Position numbers and translations under genes: made by a program | The notes under the pieces: generated by a model | The model's database searches: none | The model's input: only the letters and a program-made list of their open reading frames with translations | Told to the model about the DNA's origin: nothing | Part shown: positions 17,048-25,677 of the stretch, piece by piece | Numbering within the stretch: the stretch's first letter is position 1 | Layout: every line of letters starts with the position of its first letter | From: a bacterium | Lineage (GTDB): Bacteria; Actinomycetota; Acidimicrobiia; Spongiisociales; UBA5794 | Assembly: GCA_024228555.1 (NCBI GenBank) | Contig: JAAETI010000866.1 | Span: forward strand, 1 to 60,108 | Reading direction: 5' to 3' | Length of the DNA stretch: 60,108 nucleotides

Positions 17048-18034
17048 CTAGGGGCGGCCGGCCCTGACGCTGCGATGGGCCAGGTTGCGAGCCTCCAGCT
17101 CTGCGTTCAACTCGGCACCGAGCAGGACGATCAGCCCGGAGATGAAGAACCACAAGAGCAGCACGATGATGCCCGACAACGTACCGTAGGTGACGCCGAG
17201 CGAGCGAGCGTTGTTGGCGTATACCGAGAAGCCGACCGTTGCCAGCAACCACAGCACAGCAACCACAAGGGCCCCCATTGAGATCCACGGCGACTTGGAG
17301 GCGGGGCGGTTCGGGGCGATCTTGTAAAGCAAGCCCAAACCGGCGATCACCAGGATGAAGATGGCGGGCCAACGACCGTACTCAACAAACTGTGTCATTC
17401 CCTCTGCCCCAACCGCATCCAGAAGGTCAGGGAGAAACGTGACCGCAGACGCAGCCGCCCCTACAAAGACGATGAGACCAATAGTGATCCCAAACGACAT
17501 ACCGCGCAGAACGATGAACGAACGGTTCTCAGGCGTCTCGTAGGCGATATCGATGCCTGTGATCAATGCCTTTGTCCCCGCCGAAGCGGACCAGAGGGCG
17601 GCAATGATGCTGACCACCGCGGTGACCCCGAGACCAGAACCTGATGATTCGACAACTGAGGTGAGCTGCTGAGAAATGAAGTCAGCGGATACCTTGGGTA
17701 GCGCATCCGAAATGCTGGTGATCTGCTCGGCAAGGTCGGCCGGATCTAGAACCAAGCCGTAAATAGAGACTGCGGCAATCGCCGCTGGGAAGATTGCGAG
17801 GAATGCGTAGTAGGAAAGGCTCCCGGCAATTATCGGCATGTGATGTTCGCGCAGCCGCAACACCACAGCCTTGGCGACGGACAGCGGTTCATCAAACCAG
17901 CGGGGCCGACGATCGACCTCGGGCTCGGGATCACTTTTTGCGACGGGCGTAACGGGCTGGGAACGCGGTCGTAGCGCCGCGATTGCGGTCAGGACGGCTA
18001 AACCACCCAGCACCCAGTTCAAATAGCGCTTCAT
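17048..18034 (-). CDS. YihY/BrkB-family inner-membrane protein
   Basis: The 328-aa protein has about six to seven hydrophobic segments. The family core begins with H-H-M-P-I-I-A-G-S-L-S-Y-Y-A-F-L-A-I-F-P-A (residues about 65-85) and ends with L-W-F-F-I-S-G-L-I-V-L-L-G-A-E-L-N-A-E-L-E. The N-terminus adds a hydrophobic helix and a linker rich in Pro and Arg. The family was once called ribonuclease BN by error; the present view is a membrane protein of unknown function, possibly a transporter. The gene stands alone on its strand. Confidence 0.88.
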   Translation of the reverse strand: MKRYLNWVLGGLAVLTAIAALRPRSQPVTPVAKSDPEPEVDRRPRWFDEPLSVAKAVVLRLREHHMPIIAGSLSYYAFLAIFPAAIAAVSIYGLVLDPADLAEQITSISDALPKVSADFISQQLTSVVESSGSGLGVTAVVSIIAALWSASAGTKALITGIDIAYETPENRSFIVLRGMSFGITIGLIVFVGAAASAVTFLPDLLDAVGAEGMTQFVEYGRWPAIFILVIAGLGLLYKIAPNRPASKSPWISMGALVVAVLWLLATVGFSVYANNARSLGVTYGTLSGIIVLLLWFFISGLIVLLGAELNAELEARNLAHRSVRAGRP

Positions 18035-18055
18035 CCCAAAGGACGGTAGTCAGCC

Positions 18056-19849
18056 TTACTGCGCGAGCTGGTCACCATCGAGAGCAAAGAGCTGCTCGGC
18101 ACCGACCGTCACCGCCGGGGCACACCCGGCAGCTTGGGGCAAGATTTGGTCTGCGTAGAACTTGCTGGTTTCGATCTTGGCCGTCAGCCACGGGTCGTCA
18201 CCGTTCTCTACGAGCAATTTGTCAGCGATCAAGGCACTCCGCGCCATGTAGTAGCCACCGGCCACGACACCGAATTGCCGCAGATACGGAGTGGCTCCTG
18301 CGAGGCCGTCATTTGGATTCGAGCTGTCGAGCAGCCAATTCGTTGTCTTGCGGAGGTCGGCAACAGCCGCATGCAGCGCCTCTCCCATCGACCGCAACCC
18401 GTTCCCGTGGCCCGCCAACGCTGCGGCGGTCGCACCCATCTCATCCAGATAGTCGGCAACGACGCTGCCGCGGGCCAGCCCGATCTTGCGCATAACCAGG
18501 TCCATCGCCTGGATGCCGTTCGTGCCCTCGTAGATCGGGGCGATGCGGGCATCGCGCCAATGCTGTGCAGCCCCTGTCTCCTCCACAAACCCCATTCCGC
18601 CGTGGATCTGAATCCCGAGCGAGGTCAACTCAACACCGAGGTCGGTAGCCCACGCCTTGGCGACTGGTGTCAGCAACGCAGCACGATTAGCCCCGGCGGT
18701 CCTGGTGTCGTCATCGGCCCCGTGCTCGGCGCGATCAGAAGCAACCGAGGTATCGAGAATCAAAGCCCGCATCGCCTCGATGTTGGCCTTCATGGTCAGC
18801 AACATGCGGCGCACGTCAGGGTGGTCGATGATGGGCGATGACTGATCCTTGGGCGCACCAACCGCTCTCCCCTGACGTCGTTCCTTGGCGAAATCGAGAG
18901 CTTGCTGATAAGACCGCACCGAGAGCCCCAGACCCTCGAGCCCGACATGCAACCGGGCATCATTCATCATCGTGAACATGCAACGCATACCTGCATTGAC
19001 TTCGCCGACCAGATAGGCGACTGCGCCGCGCTCCTCGCCGTAGGCCATCACACAAGTTGGACTGGCATGGATGCCGAGCTTGTGTTCGACGCCGACGCAT
19101 TCGACGTCATTGCGTTCCCCGAGACTGCCATCGGTGTTCACGAGGTACTTGGGAACGAGGAACAATGAGATGCCCTTGGTGCCGGGCGGCGCATCAGGAA
19201 CGCGAGCCAGAACGAAGTGGATGATGTTGTCAACCATCTCGTGCTCGCCCCAGGTGATGAAGATCTTCGTCCCTTGGACCCGCCAACTGCCGTCGTCCTC
19301 CGGCCAGGCCTTGGCCCGAAGCGCACCGACGTCAGATCCTGCCTCCGGTTCGGTGAGAGCCATCGTGCCCGACCACTCACCGGTGATCAGTTTCTCCAGA
19401 TAGACGGCCTTGAGTTCATCGCTGCCGTGGTGCTGAAAGGCTTCGACAGAGCTGGTGGTGAGCATCGGGCACAGCGAGAACGCCATGTTGGATGCGGTCA
19501 GCATCTCTTGGATTGCGGTGGCCATGACACCAGGGAACCCGTGGCCGCCGTATTCCATGTCACCTTTGATGGCGCCCCATCCGGCTTCAACCAACTGTTG
19601 GTATGCAGCGATCATGGGCTCGGGAACAGTCACCGACCCATCGTTATTGCGACGGACTCCCTCGGTGTCACCGATGGGGTTGGTGGGAGCAACGACTTCG
19701 GCCAAGAACCGTCCGGCCTCGTCGAGAGCGTCATAGACATCTTCGGCCTCGACGTGCTCGAAACCCGGGTAGGAGGACAGCTCCTCCAGGTCGACGATGT
19801 TCTCCATTACAAACCGTATGTCACGAAGCGGGGGGCGATAATCACTCAT
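18056..19849 (-). CDS. Acyl-CoA dehydrogenase, long form (FadE5/DmdC-like)
   Basis: ATG 19849 (MSDYRPPLRDIRFVMENI) gives 597 aa and is a typical start for this subgroup; the frame is open to 20074 but the extra residues look non-coding. The FAD/substrate motif M-A-L-T-E-P-E-A-G-S-D-V-G, F-I-T-W-G-E-H and the C-terminal I-H-G-G-M-G-F-V-E-E-T-G segments are clear. The C-terminal 130 residues form the extra helical domain found in about 600-aa members such as mycobacterial FadE5 and the methylmercaptopropionyl-CoA dehydrogenase DmdC. Reaction: alpha,beta-dehydrogenation of an acyl-CoA with FAD. Chain-length preference cannot be read. Confidence 0.92.
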   Translation of the reverse strand: MSDYRPPLRDIRFVMENIVDLEELSSYPGFEHVEAEDVYDALDEAGRFLAEVVAPTNPIGDTEGVRRNNDGSVTVPEPMIAAYQQLVEAGWGAIKGDMEYGGHGFPGVMATAIQEMLTASNMAFSLCPMLTTSSVEAFQHHGSDELKAVYLEKLITGEWSGTMALTEPEAGSDVGALRAKAWPEDDGSWRVQGTKIFITWGEHEMVDNIIHFVLARVPDAPPGTKGISLFLVPKYLVNTDGSLGERNDVECVGVEHKLGIHASPTCVMAYGEERGAVAYLVGEVNAGMRCMFTMMNDARLHVGLEGLGLSVRSYQQALDFAKERRQGRAVGAPKDQSSPIIDHPDVRRMLLTMKANIEAMRALILDTSVASDRAEHGADDDTRTAGANRAALLTPVAKAWATDLGVELTSLGIQIHGGMGFVEETGAAQHWRDARIAPIYEGTNGIQAMDLVMRKIGLARGSVVADYLDEMGATAAALAGHGNGLRSMGEALHAAVADLRKTTNWLLDSSNPNDGLAGATPYLRQFGVVAGGYYMARSALIADKLLVENGDDPWLTAKIETSKFYADQILPQAAGCAPAVTVGAEQLFALDGDQLAQ

Positions 19850-19982
19850 GGCGGACAGAATAGGACTCGTCACGGAGTCATGTTCTGAGAAACCAGATTC
19901 GATTTCTTCGGTGGTGTCGATTTCGAATGACACCGTTCGTCGTTGATGTGAAGAGGTGGCAGAGGGTCGTCTCGAAGGATCG

Positions 19983-20208
19983 GGGGTGGCGATAGCAATG
20001 GCGGAAGGAACCGAACCGGGCTTGCGGGACTCGAAGCCGTCTCTGCGGAACTTGCCGGCTACCCCTTGTTCCACTCCAGATGCACCGAACTACTGCTCTG
20101 TCTGGAACGCTACGACGAAGCGGCCGAGGCCTTCCGCCGGGCCATTAGCCTCACCAGCAACCGTAACTCCCGGTCCTTCATCGAAGAGCGGCTCGCCGAT
20201 ATCGGCTA
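19983..20208 (+). pseudogene. Relic of an ECF sigma factor C-terminal domain (frameshifted)
   Basis: Two overlapping frames together match the C-terminal helical domain of DUF6596-type ECF sigma factors. The first frame gives G-V-A-I-A-M-A-E-G-T-E-P-G-L (19983-20024). A frame change near 20018-20028 then gives A-G-L-E-A-V-S-A-E-L-A-G-Y, C-T-E-L-L-L-C-L-E-R-Y-D-E-A-A-E-A-F-R-R-A-I and E-E-R-L-A-D-I-G before TAA 20208. The expected family pattern is A-V-A-x-A-E-G-P-x-A-G-L, R-Y-H-L-F-H-A-x-R-A-E-L-L, G-R-x-x-E-A. No sigma-2 or sigma-4 domains are present upstream, so this is a decayed remnant. It lies in the 413-bp space between the acyl-CoA dehydrogenase start and the DUF2419 gene. Confidence 0.65.
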
Positions 20209-20262
20209 AGGCCAACATCCTCGAAGGGCCAATACCAACGGAGCGTCAAGATCGTTAGTCAC

Positions 20263-21201
20263 ATGAATGTCGATATTCGCAATGTTCCACCGCCTGCCGA
20301 GTGGGGCGTCACCATCTCGCAGGAAGCCGTCGATCGCCTCGCCGATCAATGGCAGGACCGCTCCTTCCCGCTACCTGACTGGGATTACAAAGGACTCCCC
20401 CAGGGTCTCGACGACGAGAACTGGTACAACGTCTGTGTGATTGCCTGCTCGGTTCTCGCCTGCATCTGGCCACCGGACGGTGACGGGATGTGGACAACGC
20501 ATTACGAGGGCGATGATCTCGATGATGCTCCTGCGGTTTTCTCTTGTTTCTCGCGACGTATCGAGGACGGCCACCTCGACCTCGATATGTTCGCCACCGT
20601 GTCCGGCCCAGAGTTCTTCGCAGGAAGCGGGACTCTGCAACTCGTCGACGAGAAGTGGGCACAGCTCCGTGCTGCAGTTGATGCGATCAAGACCAGATGG
20701 AATGGGTCAGTCGGGACCCTCGTCGCAGCAGGCAATCTGGACGCTGAGCAAATCGTCGACCTCCTCGTCGAGACCATCCCAGGGTTCGACGATGCACCGC
20801 TGTCGCCGGTTGGCAAACTGCCGTTCCACAAGTTGGCGCGGCTGGCAACAGCGATGATGTCTGCGGGCGGGAGCACTCCGTTCTCGGGACTGGACCGACT
20901 TCCCGTCTACCCGGACTACATGCTGCCGCGCGTGTTTCGTCACGTTGGCATCATGGAGTACTCCGATGAGCTGGCGACGGCGATCGACTCGCGACAGCTG
21001 GTGCCGAAGGAATCGTCGTGGGAGTTGGGTATACGTTGGGCAACGGTCTATTGCGGTGATCGTCTCGCCGAATCGCTGCAAGCGCGCGGGGTGGCGGTAA
21101 CCACTCCGGCTCTCGACTACGCACTTTGGGAGAGCGCAGTCCTCGGCCCTGACGCAGACCGAATGGGTGAGCACCACAGGACTCTTACTCTCGCTTATTG
21201 A
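20263..21201 (+). CDS. Queuosine 5'-phosphate N-glycosylase family protein (DUF2419/Qng1)
   Basis: The 312-aa protein matches the queuosine-salvage family, known in eukaryotes and a scattering of bacteria, which releases the free queuine base from queuosine 5'-monophosphate. Recognisable segments are N-W-Y-N-V-C (residue about 53), F-S-C-F-S-R-R-I, L-P-V-Y-P-D-Y-M-L-P-R-V-F-R-H-V-G-I-M-E-Y-S (residues about 213-235), E-L-G-I-R-W-A-T-V, L-D-Y-A-L-W and the terminal H-H-R-T-L-T-L-A-Y. The start ATG has no strong ribosome site. No queuosine biosynthesis gene adjoins it. The MFS gene follows 37 bp downstream on the same strand and could be co-transcribed. The assignment is from pattern memory, not a search. 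Confidence 0.8.
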   Translation: MNVDIRNVPPPAEWGVTISQEAVDRLADQWQDRSFPLPDWDYKGLPQGLDDENWYNVCVIACSVLACIWPPDGDGMWTTHYEGDDLDDAPAVFSCFSRRIEDGHLDLDMFATVSGPEFFAGSGTLQLVDEKWAQLRAAVDAIKTRWNGSVGTLVAAGNLDAEQIVDLLVETIPGFDDAPLSPVGKLPFHKLARLATAMMSAGGSTPFSGLDRLPVYPDYMLPRVFRHVGIMEYSDELATAIDSRQLVPKESSWELGIRWATVYCGDRLAESLQARGVAVTTPALDYALWESAVLGPDADRMGEHHRTLTLAY

Positions 21202-21238
21202 TCAGGTACCGTGATCGTTCCCTTCCAGTAAGCGACCG

Positions 21239-22513
21239 ATGGCCACGTCCGCACCGACCAAAGCTCGACCGCCACTGAGCACAAGACACTTCATTGCTCT
21301 GATTTCGATGGTCATGGCGCTGGCTGCATTGGGGATCGACTTGATGCTGCCGGCATTCGACGCCATCCGGGAGCAGTTCAATCTGGGCGCCGAGTCCAAT
21401 AGGGTGGCCCAAGTTGTAACCGCCTTCTTGCTGGGTATGGCCCTCGCCCAGTTCTTCTACGGGCCTCTGTCGGACCGCTTCGGTCGCAAGCCCATCCTCT
21501 ATCTGGGGTTCGGCATCTATATCGCAGGAGCGATCGGTTCAGCCATTGCACCAACCTTCGAAGTCATCCTGATCAGCCGTTTCATCTGGGGAATCGGTGC
21601 CGCCGGATCGCGCGTTGTCTCTGTGTCCATCGTGCGCGACAGGTACTCGGGTGAGGAAATGGCCCGAGCCATGTCCTTCATCATGGCCGTGTTCATCATG
21701 GTGCCGATCCTGGCTCCTTCGATTGGTGCAGCCCTGATCACGGCCATGTCGTGGCGAGCTGCATTTGGATTTGGCGCTGTAATGGCCGTTGTCATGGCGC
21801 TGTGGACAAGAGTCCTCCCAGAATCGCTCGACGAGGCAGACCGCCGACCCATCAATATCAGCGCCATCGCCTCCGCAACCCGGGAGGTCGTGACCAATCG
21901 CCAGACGCTCGGATACACATTGGCGCGGGCTGCGACCTTCGGAGCATTCAGCTCATACCTGGCCAGCTCGGAACGGATCTTTGGCGACATCTACGGATAC
22001 CCCGACCAGTTCCCGCTGATCTTCGGAGCGATCGCAGCGATGATGGGTGTCGCCATCCTCATCAACGCCAAGCTTGTCGGCACGATCGGCGCCAGACGAA
22101 CGGTGCACCTCTTCCTCATCTTGTATCTGTTGGCGGCAATCGTCTTCTGGGTTGTGACCGCGGCAGCCGACGGTAAACCTGACTTCTGGGTATTCATGCT
22201 CGGGCTGGCTGTCCTGGCGGGCATGCATGCTCTTCTGATTCCCAACTTCAACACGATCGCGATGTGGCCCATGGGCCACATCGCAGGGACAGCTTCTGGA
22301 GTTATCGGGACGATCCCGGTTGCCGGAGGCGCACTCATCGGCGCATTCATCGATCGCCAGTACACCGACTCGGTTACCCCCCTGGTTGTCTCGTTCGCCA
22401 TCCTCGCCTCTCTCGCACTCCTGGCGATCATATGGGCCGAGGACGGCAAGCTGTTTGGGAAGCCGGTCGCCGAGCCCGCCCCGATCGCCCCCCAACGCCC
22501 TCCAGTCGTATGA
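21239..22513 (+). CDS. MFS multidrug efflux transporter, Bcr/CflA type
   Basis: The 424-aa protein has about 12 membrane segments. The N-terminal half shows G-I-D-L-M-L-P-A-F in TM1 and the MFS loop motif G-P-L-S-D-R-F-G-R-K-P in the first cytoplasmic loop, with the Bcr/CflA pattern Q-F-F-Y-G-P-L-S-D-R. The drug-resistance motif C region (GAAGSRVVSVSIVRDRYSGE) follows. Likely function is proton-driven drug export from the cytoplasm. It overlaps the downstream gene by four bases (ATGA), so the two are translationally coupled. Confidence 0.9.
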   Translation: MATSAPTKARPPLSTRHFIALISMVMALAALGIDLMLPAFDAIREQFNLGAESNRVAQVVTAFLLGMALAQFFYGPLSDRFGRKPILYLGFGIYIAGAIGSAIAPTFEVILISRFIWGIGAAGSRVVSVSIVRDRYSGEEMARAMSFIMAVFIMVPILAPSIGAALITAMSWRAAFGFGAVMAVVMALWTRVLPESLDEADRRPINISAIASATREVVTNRQTLGYTLARAATFGAFSSYLASSERIFGDIYGYPDQFPLIFGAIAAMMGVAILINAKLVGTIGARRTVHLFLILYLLAAIVFWVVTAAADGKPDFWVFMLGLAVLAGMHALLIPNFNTIAMWPMGHIAGTASGVIGTIPVAGGALIGAFIDRQYTDSVTPLVVSFAILASLALLAIIWAEDGKLFGKPVAEPAPIAPQRPPVV

Positions 22514-22935
22514 GGATCGAGCAGGCGCTGGGCTTGCTCGATCAGGTCAACTTGCCAACCAACGACTACGCCATCTTCGGGAGCGGGCCCCTCCTGGTAC
22601 GCGGTGTGATCAACGACGTCAACGACCTCGACTTGCTGGCACGCGGTGCCGCATGGGAAACGGCAACGGCCGCGGGCCAAACGGTGTACTTGCCCGAGCA
22701 TGACATCACCGTGGCCAGCTTCTTCGGCGGCCTTGTCACCGTCGGTAATTCGTGGGCGATCGGAGACGTTGATGTCGACAAGGTGATCGACACCGCCGAG
22801 ACTCTCGAGGACTTCCCTTTCGCCCGTCTCGAACACGTAGTCGCATACAAGACGCTGGCAGGGAGAACGAAGGACATGGAACACCTTCGTTGCCTCGAAG
22901 CCTGGCGCAACTCACGCAGCGATCCGGATCACTAG
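22510..22935 (+). CDS. Small nucleotidyltransferase-fold protein, unknown function
   Basis: The 141-aa protein starts at ATG 22510, overlapping the MFS stop. Its N-terminal part, Y-A-I-F-G-S-G-P-L-L-V-R-G followed by D-V-N-D-L-D-L-L, resembles the G-S-x-D-x-D core of minimal nucleotidyltransferases. A later E-D-F-P-F-A-R-L-E-H-V-V-A-Y-K and a D-M-E-H-L helix resemble the H/K-rich end of that group. No partner HEPN or antitoxin gene adjoins it. The fold assignment is tentative and the substrate unknown. Confidence 0.65.
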   Translation: MRIEQALGLLDQVNLPTNDYAIFGSGPLLVRGVINDVNDLDLLARGAAWETATAAGQTVYLPEHDITVASFFGGLVTVGNSWAIGDVDVDKVIDTAETLEDFPFARLEHVVAYKTLAGRTKDMEHLRCLEAWRNSRSDPDH

Positions 22936-22986
22936 CCTTGGAGGGTCGGCACTCAACACCGGGCGTCATCCAGGAGGACCAACACC

Positions 22987-23697
22987 ATGCCAACACCGCA
23001 TATCTCAGCCGAGCCAGGAGACTTCGCCGAAGCCGTACTGCTTCCCGGCGATCCGCTGCGCGCCCAATTCATCGCAGAGAACTTCCTCGCAGATGCGAAG
23101 CTCGTCACATCGGTGCGCAACATCCTCGGGTACACCGGCACCTACCAGGGAAGCTCGGTTTCGGTTCTCGGTACCGGGATGGGCATCCCCTCGGCCAGCA
23201 TCTATGCAACGGAGTTGGTGCAGGGTTACGGCGTAAAGGACCTGATCCGGATCGGGAGCTGTGGCGCCCTCAGCCACGACATCAAACTGCGGGAGATCAT
23301 CATCGCAATGGGTGCGAGCACCGATTCAAACGTGAACCGAGCCCGCTACGGCGGCTACGACTTTGCCGCGATTGCCAACTACGACCTACTGCACAAGTCG
23401 GTAGACATCGCCAACGGGTACGACCGCAAGGTCCACATCGGCAACATCTACACAAGCGATCTGTTCTACCACCCCCAAGATGAGCACCGGATCGAGTTCA
23501 ACCAGCGGATGGGTGTTCTCGCGGTCGAAATGGAAACTGCAGGGCTCTACGGGCTCGCCGCACAGTACGGGGCACGAGCATTGGCTCTTCTCACCGTCAG
23601 CGACCATGTACTCACCCATGAGGCCACGACAGCCGAAGAACGGCAGACGACATTTGGCGAGATGGTCGAGATCGCACTCAAGACCGCCGTCGCCTAG
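22987..23697 (+). CDS. deoD: Purine nucleoside phosphorylase, DeoD type
   Basis: The 236-aa enzyme belongs to the hexameric bacterial PNP family, which phosphorolyses purine nucleosides to base plus ribose 1-phosphate. The phosphate-binding segment L-P-G-D-P-L-R-A is near residue 18, then [26 protein letters not shown] and the catalytic aspartate loop T-V-S-D-H. AGGAGG lies a suitable distance before the ATG, one of the strongest ribosome sites in the window. The diaminopropionate ammonia-lyase and a deaminase follow on the same strand, a loose nucleobase/amino-acid salvage neighbourhood. Confidence 0.96.
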   Translation: MPTPHISAEPGDFAEAVLLPGDPLRAQFIAENFLADAKLVTSVRNILGYTGTYQGSSVSVLGTGMGIPSASIYATELVQGYGVKDLIRIGSCGALSHDIKLREIIIAMGASTDSNVNRARYGGYDFAAIANYDLLHKSVDIANGYDRKVHIGNIYTSDLFYHPQDEHRIEFNQRMGVLAVEMETAGLYGLAAQYGARALALLTVSDHVLTHEATTAEERQTTFGEMVEIALKTAVA

Positions 23698-23738
23698 GAC
23701 AACTGCCGACGAACCCAGACCTTCAAAAAGTCTAAGAC

Positions 23739-23764
23739 GGCCCCGGGGTAGCTACCCTGGGGCC
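23739..23764. promoter_or_regulatory. 26-bp near-perfect palindrome abutting the dpaL start codon
   Basis: A dyad with 12 of 13 complementary pairs and no loop centres on GTAGCTAC. It begins GGCCCC, ends GGGGCC, and stops one base before the ATG of the ammonia-lyase gene. It could be an operator for a dimeric repressor, or an RNA hairpin that hides the start codon. It lacks the T-run of a terminator. The function is inference. Confidence 0.5.
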
Positions 23765-23765
23765 C

Positions 23766-25034
23766 ATGACTACCTACCAAAAACCCATCGAGTGGATCGC
23801 AAATCCACGTGCGCGCGAGATCGCCAACAGCAGTGCGGTCGAGTCCGTCTTCCCAGCCGGCGTGTTCGAGCAAGCCCGCAGCTTCCACCGCCAGATCCCC
23901 GGCTACCGCCCCAGCCCGCTTCGCAACCTCTCCAGCCTCGCCTCGATGCTCAGCGTCGGCGGAATCTGGGTCAAGGACGAGTCGGTGCGACTCAACTTGA
24001 ATTCCTTCAAGGTGCTCGGCGGATCGTTCGCCATCTATCAGTTCATCAGGGCCAAGCTGGGTCTTACGGACGAGAACCTCACCTACGACGAGCTCGTTAG
24101 CGAGGCAACGAAGGCCAAGGTCGGCGAGATCACCTTCGCCACCGCAACCGACGGCAACCACGGACGTGGTGTCGCGTGGGGCGCATCAAAGCTCAACTGC
24201 AAGGCCGTCATCTACGTCCACAAGGACACCTCCGTTGCCCGCATTCGAGCAATCGAGGCGTACGGTGCCGAGGTGCGGGTTGTCGATGGCAACTACGACG
24301 ATGCGGTCCGCCAGGCAACCGTCGACGCCGACGCCAACGGCTGGCAGGTCATCTCTGACACGTCGTGGGATGGCTATACCGATATCCCCAGCTGGGTGAT
24401 GCAGGGTTACACGACAATGCTTACGGAGGCCCAGGAGCAACTTGCCGGCACCGGGATCGTCAAGCCGACCCACGTGTTTGTGCAAGCCGGCGTTGGCGCG
24501 CTGGCGGCAGCTACGACGGGTTTCTACAGCAGCCGTTTTGGTGCCGATCGACCAACCACAATTGTCGTCGAACCGGCCGAGGCGCAGTGTCTGCTGCACT
24601 CAGCCCAGATCGGCGATGGCAAGCCCCACGATGTTCATGGGGAACTGCAAACCATCATGGCCGGTCTCGCCTGTGGTGAGCCGAGTCCAATCGCATGGGA
24701 TGTCCTGTGGGATACGGTCGACGCGTTCGTTGCCTGCCCGGACTACGTCGCCGCCAAGGGGATGCGGGTATACGGTGTTCCACTGCATGGTGACCCGTTC
24801 ATCGTTTCCGGCGAGTCCGGTGCGGTGACACTCGGTGCGTTGATGTTCACGGCTGACTACGCCGAATTCCATGACCTCAAGGAACACATCGGTCTTGGCC
24901 CCGACTCACAGATCCTCCTGATCAACTCTGAGGGCAATACAGATCCCGAGTACTTCCGCAGGGTCGTTTGGGAAGGTGCCAACTCTTCACCAGAGGAGTA
25001 CCGCTGGTCACCTGAGGTTGAGGTACTGGACTAG
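23766..25034 (+). CDS. dpaL: Diaminopropionate ammonia-lyase (PLP enzyme)
   Basis: The 422-aa fold-type II PLP enzyme converts 2,3-diaminopropionate (D or L) to pyruvate and two ammonia. The PLP lysine motif is N-L-N-S-F-K-V-L-G-G-S-F, followed by A-T-D-G-N-H-G-R-G-V-A-W-G, S-D-T-S-W-D-G-Y-T and Q-A-G-V-G-A-L-A-A, all characteristic of the YgeX/DpaL group rather than threonine dehydratase. Length is standard. The start lies directly behind a GC-rich palindrome and lacks an A/G-rich ribosome site, which may reflect regulated initiation. Confidence 0.93.
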   Translation: MTTYQKPIEWIANPRAREIANSSAVESVFPAGVFEQARSFHRQIPGYRPSPLRNLSSLASMLSVGGIWVKDESVRLNLNSFKVLGGSFAIYQFIRAKLGLTDENLTYDELVSEATKAKVGEITFATATDGNHGRGVAWGASKLNCKAVIYVHKDTSVARIRAIEAYGAEVRVVDGNYDDAVRQATVDADANGWQVISDTSWDGYTDIPSWVMQGYTTMLTEAQEQLAGTGIVKPTHVFVQAGVGALAAATTGFYSSRFGADRPTTIVVEPAEAQCLLHSAQIGDGKPHDVHGELQTIMAGLACGEPSPIAWDVLWDTVDAFVACPDYVAAKGMRVYGVPLHGDPFIVSGESGAVTLGALMFTADYAEFHDLKEHIGLGPDSQILLINSEGNTDPEYFRRVVWEGANSSPEEYRWSPEVEVLD

Positions 25035-25136
25035 GTGCCCGCTGATCAATACATGTCACCCGTCTCGACTACCAGGTCATCACCACTCGCCAAACTACCC
25101 GAAGGGCAGTCGACCTCGGGCCGGTAGCCTGTCAAC

Positions 25137-25586
25137 ATGCCTGATGAGAAGTGGATTAGAGAGACAGTCCGCCTCGCTCTCGAAGCTCGGGAGCGTGGCG
25201 ACGAGCCGTTTGGCGCTCTGCTGGTCAAGGACGACGCCGCAATCCTGACCGCCCGCAACGCCATCAACACGGATCGCGACGTCACGCAACACGCTGAGCT
25301 GCGACTGATCAGCAAGGGCAGCAGACAACTCGACCCCGCGGTCATGGCCGCCGCCACTTTGTACACGAGCACCGAGCCATGTGCCATGTGTGCCGGTGCG
25401 ATCTACTGGTCGGGGATCAGCCGGATGGTTTTTGGCGTCGCCGCCACCACACTCGAGGAACGCACCAGCGGCTCAGGACTGCATCAACCGTCACGGCAGG
25501 TGCTCGGCTCAGCATCACGCTCGATCGATGTTGTCGGGCCGGTTCTGGAGACCGATGCCTGGTCGGCGCACGATGGATACTGGTAA
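25137..25586 (+). CDS. Nucleoside/nucleobase deaminase, CMP/dCMP zinc-binding fold
   Basis: The 149-aa protein has the deaminase signature H-A-E (residues 44-46, Q-H-A-E-L-R) and E-P-C-A-M-C-A-G-A-I-Y, which supply the zinc ligands and the proton-shuttling glutamate. The G-D-E-P-F-G-A-L-L-V-K start and the S-G-I-S-R-M-V-F-G-V segment resemble guanine deaminase-type and TadA-like proteins. It lacks the long C-terminal part of TadA, so a base-salvage role is favoured. No Shine-Dalgarno is visible. Confidence 0.85.
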   Translation: MPDEKWIRETVRLALEARERGDEPFGALLVKDDAAILTARNAINTDRDVTQHAELRLISKGSRQLDPAVMAAATLYTSTEPCAMCAGAIYWSGISRMVFGVAATTLEERTSGSGLHQPSRQVLGSASRSIDVVGPVLETDAWSAHDGYW

Positions 25587-25677
25587 TCGACAACCTTTGC
25601 GAACCTTATCCACAGCCCAATCATGCCGACTGACTAGTTAGTACAGAACACCTACTACCAGTCTCTCGGAGCGAGCT

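Noticed and set aside
18056-20074. Longer N-terminus (75 extra residues) of the acyl-CoA dehydrogenase
   Set aside because: The extra residues are low-quality and resemble untranslated sequence; ATG 19849 begins the usual family N-terminus.
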